Positions 1 to 4,645 of a DNA stretch of 5,103 bases are shown piece after piece. Under the pieces are notes generated by a model that ran no database searches, was not told the DNA's origin, and was given only the letters and a program-made list of their open reading frames with translations. The translations under genes and the position numbers were made by a program. Each line of letters starts with the position of its first letter. The stretch's first letter is position 1. Origin of the DNA: an archaeon (lineage in GTDB: Archaea > Asgardarchaeota > Hermodarchaeia > Hermodarchaeales > Hermodarchaeaceae); contig JABXGU010000268.1 in the NCBI GenBank assembly GCA_016550415.1, positions 1 to 5,103 of the forward strand, in the 5' to 3' direction.

Positions 1-103
1 CCTCAATCTAAAACTATAGGATTGAATAGAAAGTTCAAACTTAAATAATCTTTATAGTGCCTATTTTCATCAGAATCTGTATTATCAACCTTTAATTTGT
101 GGC

Positions 104-112
104 TAATTATAT
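104..112 (+). promoter_or_regulatory. Candidate TATA box of the 172-residue membrane protein gene
   Basis: The AT-rich string TAATTATAT is centred about 23 bases before the ATG at 131. That is the usual archaeal distance from TATA box to transcription start, so the mRNA may begin at or very near the start codon and be leaderless. In agreement, no Shine-Dalgarno sequence lies directly in front of the ATG. A second AT-rich block (TTAAATAAT, about 41-49) could serve a longer transcript. This is inferred from spacing and composition only. Confidence 0.4.
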
Positions 113-130
113 GCATGCTGGCGATTAATT

Positions 131-649
131 ATGGCACAAGACATCCGACCAAAAATGGTTTGGAAGCATACACTCTACATTAGTGGACTGATGTGCCTTA
201 CCTTCATTGGCATTGACTGGGTACACTTCTTCTTTCTGGGTACAAAATTCACTTATTTCATTAACCCTGCTTCTCCAACTGGAGTCATGGACTTTTTCTT
301 CTATCTCTTCACTTTTGCAGGTATGGGTTTCCTAATCGGAATTCTTGTCGAATTCGAAACCAGAGACGTGGTAACCGCTGGAATACTTGGACCCTTGCTC
401 TTCCTATTTGTTAATGGGTTCATAATCCATCTACTTCTAATCCTAAATCCTGCCTACGCTACAATGCTTATTCCTGACTGGGTGATACTATATGGTGCTA
501 CCCCCGACTGGTTTGCCCTGTTACCATCCACCCTACAGACATTTTGGCTTCTATATCTTCAAGGATTCATTCTATTCTTTGTTCTCGGTTTTCCCTTCAT
601 CCTTGCCGCAAGTTTCTCTGGTCATGCAATACGTATGTTATCTTGGTAG
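131..649 (+). CDS. Uncharacterised four-segment membrane protein
   Basis: I do not recognise this 172-residue protein, and no function is proposed. It is strongly hydrophobic with aromatic-rich stretches. Likely membrane segments are at about residues 14-36, 52-73, 82-106 and 135-160. The short N-terminus is charged (DIRPK), and a polar loop with an acidic/basic cluster (EFETRD, 74-79) lies between segments 2 and 3. Two repeated-looking loop motifs, IPDWV (114-118) and TPDWF (124-128), sit before segment 4. There is no signal peptide cleavage site or cofactor motif. The ATG at 131 is the only sensible start, because the frame has a stop at 104-106 and no other start codon in between. The gene stands alone: the next gene starts 76 bases downstream on the same strand and has its own translation signals. 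Long open frame, codon use and membrane topology make it a credible gene. Confidence 0.75.
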   Translation: MAQDIRPKMVWKHTLYISGLMCLTFIGIDWVHFFFLGTKFTYFINPASPTGVMDFFFYLFTFAGMGFLIGILVEFETRDVVTAGILGPLLFLFVNGFIIHLLLILNPAYATMLIPDWVILYGATPDWFALLPSTLQTFWLLYLQGFILFFVLGFPFILAASFSGHAIRMLSW

Positions 650-674
650 CAAATTAGTCAATCTGATATTAAAT

Positions 675-685
675 TAAATTAAAAT
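675..685 (+). promoter_or_regulatory. Candidate TATA-like element of the 90-residue membrane protein gene
   Basis: The stretch from about 668 to 685 is almost pure A/T (TTAAATTAAATTAAAAT). It lies about 40-50 bases before the ATG at 726, which would give a leader of roughly 15-25 bases. A pyrimidine-rich run (CTCCCCTTTT, 695-704) lies in between and might also help end transcription of the upstream gene. The exact TATA position is uncertain. Confidence 0.3.
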
Positions 686-712
686 ACTTGGACTCTCCCC
701 TTTTAGTAACTC

Positions 713-719
713 GAAGTGA
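713..719 (+). promoter_or_regulatory. Ribosome binding site of the 90-residue gene
   Basis: GAAGTGA matches the Shine-Dalgarno consensus GGAGGTGA except at one internal base. It ends 6 bases before the ATG at 726, which supports that start. Confidence 0.5.
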
Positions 720-725
720 ATTTCA

Positions 726-998
726 ATGTCAAATGAAACTGCTGAAACTTTAGCGCTTGTCGGTGGAGTTCTCAACCTCATTGGCGGCATCCTCATCACC
801 TTACTTCTACTTATCACCATTATCTTTGCTCCACTAGGCGTCTTTGTATTATTACTGGGTATTCTCCCAATCTCTTGGCGCCATAATCCTGGACGACACC
901 GTGTCGGGCTCATCATCATCGGTATCCTCACCGTCTTCTCCATTGGCGGTATTCTCATCCTCATCGCAGGAATCATCGCTGAAGAAGAATCAGCCTAA
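726..998 (+). CDS. Small Gly/Ile-rich membrane protein with internal repeat
   Basis: This is a 90-residue, very hydrophobic protein with probably three membrane segments (about 9-29, 33-50 and 60-84). A short basic loop (WRHNPGRHR, 51-59) separates segments 2 and 3, and both ends are acidic (NETAE at the start, EEE at 86-88). The motif IGGILI occurs twice, at 19-24 and 73-78, each preceded by a Gly-Val/Ile-Leu helix, so the protein looks like an internal repeat. It recalls small archaeal and bacterial membrane proteins of the DUF4064 kind, but I cannot assign it to that family. The start is supported by a Shine-Dalgarno-like GAAGTGA 6 bases upstream. It could be a membrane-organising protein or a small subunit of a complex; nothing here shows which. 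Confidence 0.7.
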   Translation: MSNETAETLALVGGVLNLIGGILITLLLLITIIFAPLGVFVLLLGILPISWRHNPGRHRVGLIIIGILTVFSIGGILILIAGIIAEEESA

Positions 999-1173
999 GC
1001 GTGCATCAACAACATTATTCGATTTTCTATCTGGATAATTAAAATAAGTTATACAAAGAATGAGAACTGCTAGTGATTGATATCTACATATTCAAAGTGT
1101 CTTACAAAGCAAAGTTCATCGCGAATCGGAATATTATCAATCCGTAATTGAGCTCTAGGGGAAAGTAATTTAG

Positions 1174-1183
1174 GAAATAAAGA
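1174..1183 (+). promoter_or_regulatory. Weak candidate TATA element of the acetyltransferase gene
   Basis: GAAATAAAGA is the best AT-rich match in a plausible window before the ATG at 1239. It would place the transcription start at about 1200-1210, on the palindrome described separately, and leave a leader of about 30 bases. The match to an archaeal TATA box is poor. Confidence 0.25.
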
Positions 1184-1199
1184 AAAGGTCCAAAGGGTT

Positions 1200-1211
1200 T
1201 TTGTTAACAAA
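1200..1211. repeat. 12-base perfect palindrome, possible operator
   Basis: TTTGTTAACAAA reads the same on both strands. It lies 27 bases before the acetyltransferase start codon and close to the predicted transcription start. A dimeric repressor could bind such a site, but AT-rich palindromes of this size also arise by chance. Confidence 0.3.
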
Positions 1212-1238
1212 TTTCACTCACAGGGGCAGTGTACAACT

Positions 1239-1778
1239 ATGATTAAAGGAAAACATGTAACACTTCGTGGTCTTGAAAAAGAAGATGTTAAAGAAATTAT
1301 GCGTCACTGGAACGACCTTGAAATACGCCGCTTCATTGGAAATCCATACCCTGTTGCCAAGGAGGAGGAAGAGCAGTGGATCCAGAACACATGGGAATCA
1401 CGACGGAAAGGAACGGAATTAATCTTTGGCATCGAAATTAATGAAGGTTCAAAACTTATCGGTACAATCAGTCTCAATTCTATCTCCAGAATACATCGTT
1501 TCAGTGAGCTGGGTATAGCTATTTGGAATAAGAAATATTGGGGACAAGGACTTGGCACCGAAGCTATCCACCTAATTTTAGATTATGCCTTTAAAACTCT
1601 CAATCTCCACAGCATATACCTTACTGTCATCGAGGATAACGAAAGAGCTCAACGTGCCTATAAGAAGGTGGGCTTCCAGCAAGTTGGTCGACGACGTCAA
1701 ACCATATATCTAGAAGGCAAATATCAGGACCTTCTGATAATGGATATTCTTGCCACAGAATATCGTGGTGCACACTGA
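1239..1778 (+). CDS. GNAT-family N-acetyltransferase (RimJ/RimL/SpeG type)
   Basis: This is a 179-residue cytosolic enzyme that should transfer the acetyl group from acetyl-CoA to an amine. The length and layout match the RimJ/RimL/SpeG branch of the GNAT fold. It opens with a typical N-terminal strand (TLRGLEKEDVKEI, 8-20) and a WND motif (24-26). The central strand is FGIEI...LIGTISL (63-79), followed by ELGIAI (90-95). The acetyl-CoA pyrophosphate-binding loop is YWGQGLGTEA (100-109). The C-terminal signature is N134, A137, Y141 and GF (145-146), with Y141 as the likely general acid. The substrate cannot be told: candidates are protein N-termini, polyamines, amino sugars or a drug. A weak AGGGGC 11 bases before the ATG may act as ribosome binding site. 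Its stop lies only 7 bases from the stop of the convergent permease gene, so it is not part of the transporter operon. Confidence 0.9.
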   Translation: MIKGKHVTLRGLEKEDVKEIMRHWNDLEIRRFIGNPYPVAKEEEEQWIQNTWESRRKGTELIFGIEINEGSKLIGTISLNSISRIHRFSELGIAIWNKKYWGQGLGTEAIHLILDYAFKTLNLHSIYLTVIEDNERAQRAYKKVGFQQVGRRRQTIYLEGKYQDLLIMDILATEYRGAH

Positions 1779-1785
1779 AATCTGC

Positions 1786-2574
1786 TTAGACCTGTGCACG
1801 AGAGAAGAGAAAGGTTCCAATACCCACCATCACTGCCGTGAAACCAAAAAGCACTACTAAATCGATTATCCATCCAAATGGACCCAGTAATGGTGTTCCT
1901 GCTCCAAGTAAACACCATCGTAACAATTCGACACCATAGAACATTGGATCACATAACATAACCATCTGTAGCGGAACTGGTACCGCGTCGATTGGGAAAA
2001 ATACTCCAGAGAGCATGAATAGTGGCCACATCACAAAGGTGACGATTAGTTGGAAAGCATGGAAGTCATTGAGAGCTGATCCTATGGAAATTCCGAGTCC
2101 GACGAAGCCTGCAGTAATTAAAAGCATCACAACTATAGCAAACATCATGCCAATAACAAGTGCAAGACTTGGTGTGTAGGCACCCATGAGTCCCGCAACA
2201 AACATTAAGATTACTCCTTGAATGGAGGCAGTAACAGCCCCGCCAAGAATCTTGCCAATAATTATACTTGTACGACTGACAGGTGCAATAAGCATCTCCT
2301 TCATAAACCCAAACTGTCGATCAAAAACAACAGAAACACCTGTAAAAACTGAACCGAAAAGCAGACCCATCCCAATGATACCAGGTGCCAAATAGGAAAG
2401 ATAGCTAACACCTCCAATGGGACCAATGAATCCACCAATTCCAAAACCAAAAATGGCTAGGAAGAAGAAGCTTTGAGCAATTGAAGCTATGATTCTTGAT
2501 TTTGCTCGCCAATATCTTTTCAATTCTCGTAGTAGTACGACATAGATTGCCTGTCCAGAAATAGGTTGAACCAT
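1786..2574 (-). CDS. ABC-2 type permease (DrrB-like) of a drug/lipid exporter
   Basis: This is a 262-residue membrane subunit that should form the export path for the ATPase encoded directly upstream. About six membrane segments are visible (28-50, 60-83, 103-130, 136-160, 170-190 and 230-255), the standard ABC-2 plan. An N-terminal amphipathic helix carries ELKRYWRAKSR (17-27). The hallmark intracellular loop FDRQFGFMKEMLIAPVSR (84-101) is typical of DrrB/NodJ-type permeases, and the LSGVFFPID stretch before the last segment is also typical. A GTG at 2584-2586 would add four residues, but I prefer the ATG at 2572-2574 because a strong AGGTGAG ends 7 bases before it. The gap from the ATPase stop is 24 bases, so the two are almost certainly co-transcribed. 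With one permease gene, the working transporter would be a permease homodimer plus an ATPase dimer. The cargo is unknown. Confidence 0.93.
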   Translation of the reverse strand: MVQPISGQAIYVVLLRELKRYWRAKSRIIASIAQSFFFLAIFGFGIGGFIGPIGGVSYLSYLAPGIIGMGLLFGSVFTGVSVVFDRQFGFMKEMLIAPVSRTSIIIGKILGGAVTASIQGVILMFVAGLMGAYTPSLALVIGMMFAIVVMLLITAGFVGLGISIGSALNDFHAFQLIVTFVMWPLFMLSGVFFPIDAVPVPLQMVMLCDPMFYGVELLRWCLLGAGTPLLGPFGWIIDLVVLFGFTAVMVGIGTFLFSRAQV

Positions 2575-2581
2575 TTCATAT

Positions 2582-2588
2582 CTCACCT
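2582..2588 (-). promoter_or_regulatory. Strong ribosome binding site that sets the permease start
   Basis: On the minus strand AGGTGAG is a near-perfect Shine-Dalgarno match. It leaves a spacer of 7 bases to the ATG at 2574. The in-frame GTG at 2586 lies inside this sequence and cannot be the start if it is used for ribosome binding. Confidence 0.7.
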
Positions 2589-2598
2589 GCTTGATAAT

Positions 2599-3831
2599 TC
2601 ATCCTGGAACACGTTGTCCTCGGGCTTGTCGAACTATACGACGACGACGAATGGTTTCCATGAAGCTTCCCCGTTCATCGCGGATACTTCTACCAGTTAC
2701 AGATAGGAACACATCATCGAGTGTGGGTTTGTGAAGCTCTACAGAATCGAGAACAACACCAGAACCATCCACCAATTTGACGATCTCAGGAATACGATGA
2801 CCACCATCATCAACCAGCAGATTCAACTGCTTTGCACCAAAAGCAGGATCAGGACGTCCCTCCTTACCTTCCATTGCTTTGGTAATCATCTCTTGAACAT
2901 GCTTCGGTACTCGACCATCCCCATGACTTCCGTCGCCTCCACCACTCATTCCAGGCATTAGACCCCCAATTCCCCCGCTCTTATTGCCCATGTGACGCAT
3001 CATCTGCATCATACGACCAATCATGCCTGCGCTGTTGCCTTCACCAGCAACGACGTCCATTCGACGAACCCAGTCTTTCGACTGAAAGAGAGGTCGTACT
3101 TTCATTAGCGTTTCAGGTTCCTTAAATGTCAAGCTAACAATATCGCCCTCTAAACGTGCTTTCAGCTTTTCAGGGGTGCCTAACGCCACTATCTTCCCAT
3201 AATCAATAATTTGAATGCGGTTACAGAGAAAATCTGCTTCTTCGGTGTAATGGGTTGTGAGGATGATTGTAACATTTTCCTCGCGGTTTAATCTTTGGAT
3301 ATGCTCCCAGATGGCTCGTCGGGTTTGCGGATCAAGACCTAAGGTTGGCTCATCTAAGAAGAGAACCTTCGGGTAATGTAGAAGTCCACGGGCAATTTCA
3401 AGTCGTCTTTTCATTCCGCCACTATAGGTTTTAACTAAATCATCAGCACGGTCGGTGAGTTGCACAACTTCTAGCATCTCCTTTATTCGCTTTTGTCGCA
3501 AATCGCTCTTAAGTCCATAAATACGACCGTGGAAATCGAGATTCTCACGACCAGTCAACTCTATATCGAGAGTAGGGTCTTGAAAAACGAAGCCAATACT
3601 ACGGCGAACTGAATCAGGCTCCTTGAGAATATCATGACCATTTACAATAGCGGTACCACTTGTTGGCCGCAATAGTGTAGCTAATACGTTCAGGGTTGTT
3701 GTTTTACCAGCACCGTTGGGTCCGAGGAACCCAAATAGTTCTCCTTCTTCAACGGTGAAGCTGATACCATCGACCGCCCGTACATCGCCATTGAAGACTT
3801 TTGTAAGTTCTTTGACTTCTATTATGCTAAT
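2599..3831 (-). CDS. ABC transporter ATPase (DrrA/CcmA type) with ATT start and Met-rich insert
   Basis: This cytosolic ATPase powers the ABC-2 permease encoded next. From the ATT at 3829-3831 it has 410 residues. Motifs are in order: an IIEVKELTKVF start strand (3-13), Walker A GPNGAGKTT (37-45), Q-loop Q84, signature YSGGM (136-140), Walker B VLFLDEP with D160 and E161 (156-162), D-loop GLD (165-167) and switch H194. All catalytic residues are intact. The C-terminus carries the DrrA accessory domain, ending in KPTLDDVFLSVTGR. It is longer than the usual 300-340 residues because of a Met/Gly/His-rich insert at about 263-333. The frame contains no ATG, GTG or TTG from its upstream stop (3838-3840) until a TTG at 3670-3672, which lies after Walker A and would destroy the protein. 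The ATT has a Shine-Dalgarno AGAGGT 8 bases upstream and gives the expected family N-terminus. A sequencing error in an ATG is possible. Confidence 0.93.
   Translation of the reverse strand: MSIIEVKELTKVFNGDVRAVDGISFTVEEGELFGFLGPNGAGKTTTLNVLATLLRPTSGTAIVNGHDILKEPDSVRRSIGFVFQDPTLDIELTGRENLDFHGRIYGLKSDLRQKRIKEMLEVVQLTDRADDLVKTYSGGMKRRLEIARGLLHYPKVLFLDEPTLGLDPQTRRAIWEHIQRLNREENVTIILTTHYTEEADFLCNRIQIIDYGKIVALGTPEKLKARLEGDIVSLTFKEPETLMKVRPLFQSKDWVRRMDVVAGEGNSAGMIGRMMQMMRHMGNKSGGIGGLMPGMSGGGDGSHGDGRVPKHVQEMITKAMEGKEGRPDPAFGAKQLNLLVDDGGHRIPEIVKLVDGSGVVLDSVELHKPTLDDVFLSVTGRSIRDERGSFMETIRRRRIVRQARGQRVPG
2833..3045 (-). other. Met/Gly/His-rich insertion within the ATPase C-terminal domain
   Basis: This covers roughly residues 263-333 of the ATPase, between RRMDVV and the strand QLNLLVDDG. 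It contains GMIGRMMQMMRHMG, then a Gly-rich linker with GGIGGLMPGMSGGGDGSHGDG, then a helical stretch VPKHVQEMITKAMEG. The flanking sequence continues the normal accessory domain in frame, so this is a true in-frame insert rather than a frameshift. Clustered Met and His could bind soft metals or a hydrophobic ligand; this is inference only. Confidence 0.6.
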
Positions 3832-3839
3832 TCTAATCT

Positions 3840-3845
3840 ACCTCT
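3840..3845 (-). promoter_or_regulatory. Ribosome binding site of the ATPase gene
   Basis: On the minus strand AGAGGT is followed by 8 bases and then the ATT at 3831. It sits in the 21-base gap after the padR-type stop codon. The later ATA codons at 3825 and 3822 would need spacers of 14 and 17 bases. This makes the ATT the best-placed initiation codon. Confidence 0.6.
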
Positions 3846-3852
3846 TATTATT

Positions 3853-4467
3853 TTAATCAGGTTTTGAGGGCTGTTTCTCTAATTTGTCAAGCTGCTTCTT
3901 TACTCGTTTAATTGCTGTCTGCAACGATTTACTGTGTTGTTCCAATTGTTGAAGTCGACTTCGTAGCTCCTCTGTAGCTTTTGCAGTATCTGATGATACT
4001 TCCTTTGGAAGTAAATGAGCTTCTTCAAGAATCATTTTCATTCGCTTGTGTATTTTGGGAAGAACATGATTCACTTGGAGGCTTGGAAGCTTCCTCAGGT
4101 GAAGGCTTCCGTGTTGCCCAAGAATTTTTCGCATTGCTGACATGAACAAAAAATGCTGAGTAGCAGCGGCTCCTAACTGTGTTTGCCCCTTTGGTGTAAT
4201 TTCATAGATGATTCGGTGTCTGCCTTCTTTCTCATCAGGCTTCCCTGTGATTAGTTTTTGTTGGTCTAGCTCGTGAAGAAGCGGGTAAAGTGTTCCAGGT
4301 GATGGTCGCCATCCTTCAAGGGCTTCTGCTATTGTCTGCTGTAATTCGTAGCCACTACGGGGGTTATTGTCTAGGAGTGCAAGGACAATCCATCGGATGT
4401 ATCCTTTTCCTAATCCTTTGATTTTACTCTCTTCAGTGGAAGATAACTTACTACTTTGCTGTGGCAT
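3853..4467 (-). CDS. PadR-family transcriptional regulator
   Basis: This is a 204-residue DNA-binding protein and the likely repressor of the transporter operon that it heads. The PadR winged helix-turn-helix spans about residues 23-98. It shows YIRWIVLALLDNNPRSGYEL (23-42), the recognition helix SPGTLYPLLHELDQQKLI (56-73) and the wing GRHRIIYEITPKG (82-94), all textbook PadR features. The C-terminal half is helical, and residues 164-199 form a highly charged coiled coil (RLQQLEQHSKSLQTAIKR at 170-187) that should drive dimerisation. PadR proteins typically control nearby efflux genes and let go of DNA when they bind a hydrophobic or aromatic compound. Here the gene lies 21 bases upstream of the ABC ATPase and is followed by the permease. 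Autoregulation is suggested by half-site repeats upstream of its own ATG. No good Shine-Dalgarno sequence precedes the start, which fits a leaderless mRNA. Confidence 0.95.
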   Translation of the reverse strand: MPQQSSKLSSTEESKIKGLGKGYIRWIVLALLDNNPRSGYELQQTIAEALEGWRPSPGTLYPLLHELDQQKLITGKPDEKEGRHRIIYEITPKGQTQLGAAATQHFLFMSAMRKILGQHGSLHLRKLPSLQVNHVLPKIHKRMKMILEEAHLLPKEVSSDTAKATEELRSRLQQLEQHSKSLQTAIKRVKKQLDKLEKQPSKPD

Positions 4468-4485
4468 GTTTTTGCTGTTACTCCA

Positions 4486-4495
4486 TTTATTATAT
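4486..4495 (-). promoter_or_regulatory. Candidate TATA box of the PadR-ABC operon
   Basis: On the minus strand ATATAATAAA is centred about 24 bases before the A of the padR-type ATG. This predicts a transcription start at or next to the start codon. It overlaps the first TATATCG half-site (4491-4497), so a bound repressor would block TBP. An alternative TATA, CGATATAAG at about 4521-4529, would give a leader of about 30 bases. Confidence 0.45.
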
Positions 4496-4561
4496 CGGTA
4501 TTCGAGCTATCGTAAAACGACTTATATCGAAAACCGATATATGTTCTTAATAAAGTTATCG
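4491..4561. promoter_or_regulatory. Cluster of TATCG/CGATA half-sites, probable PadR operator
   Basis: The five-base word TATCG occurs at 4493-4497, 4508-4512, 4525-4529 and 4557-4561, and its complement CGATA at 4535-4539. Two combinations stand out. One is an inverted repeat TATATCG-N5-CGATATA at 4523-4541. The other is the pair TATATCGGT (4491-4499) and ACCGATATA (4533-4541), whose centres are 42 bases apart, about four helical turns. The cluster covers the candidate promoter of the PadR-ABC operon. PadR proteins bind dyad sites near their own promoters, so autorepression is the natural reading, but the link is inferred from position. Confidence 0.5.
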
Positions 4562-4607
4562 AACCAGCGGGCAAAGTGGAAATCATGTGATGTTTTCATA
4601 TGATTAG

Positions 4608-4645
4608 CAAAAATAAATAATCGAATTGCACTGCTGATTCAATTC
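4608..4645 (-). terminator. Hairpin plus T-rich terminator of the phosphorylase gene
   Basis: Directly at the stop codon the minus strand has GAATTG, an 11-base loop, and CAATTC (4640-4645 and 4623-4628). The T-rich run ATTATTTATTTTTG (4608-4621) follows. A weak AT-rich stem followed by a T tract resembles an intrinsic terminator; in archaea the T tract alone can be enough. It separates the phosphorylase gene from the PadR-ABC operon transcribed in the same direction. Confidence 0.5.

Larger units (their letters stand above)
999..1238. other. Non-coding gap upstream of the acetyltransferase gene
   Basis: No convincing gene is seen in these 240 bases on either strand; open frames are short and lack start signals. 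The stretch is AT-rich. It contains AT-rich blocks (1037-1053), a stretch at about 1113-1150 that resembles the leader of the first gene, a TATA-like block at 1174-1183, and a 12-base palindrome at 1200-1211. Confidence 0.6.

Noticed and set aside
492..677. 61-residue plus-strand frame overlapping the end of the first membrane gene
   Set aside because: It is out of frame within a well-supported gene and has no ribosome binding site or recognisable domain.
674..976. 100-residue open frame on the minus strand opposite the small membrane protein
   Set aside because: It is rich in Met, Arg and Pro, with a low-complexity look typical of an antisense shadow, and covers nearly the whole plus-strand gene, which has a ribosome binding site and clear membrane pattern.
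844..1038. 64-residue Ser-rich plus-strand frame
   Set aside because: It is a shifted reading of the membrane protein gene with a long Ser run from its TC-rich codons, and it has no start signal of its own.
1304..1558. 84-residue minus-strand frame inside the acetyltransferase gene
   Set aside because: It is fully antisense to a gene with intact GNAT motifs.
1724..1918. 64-residue minus-strand frame across the convergent gene ends
   Set aside because: It overlaps both the acetyltransferase end and the permease C-terminus in another frame and shows no domain.
2584..2586. GTG as the start of the permease
   Set aside because: It lies within the Shine-Dalgarno sequence that is ideally spaced for the ATG at 2572-2574.
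2731..2961. 76-residue plus-strand frame inside the ATPase gene
   Set aside because: It is antisense to the conserved ATPase C-terminal domain and insert, and shows no domain or start signal.
3670..3672. TTG as the start of the ABC ATPase
   Set aside because: It would remove the Walker A motif and the first strand of the ATPase, while the same frame upstream encodes both intact.
4367..4603. 78-residue plus-strand frame across the padR start and promoter
   Set aside because: It runs antisense through the PadR N-terminus and the operator region, has no ribosome binding site, and resembles no protein.
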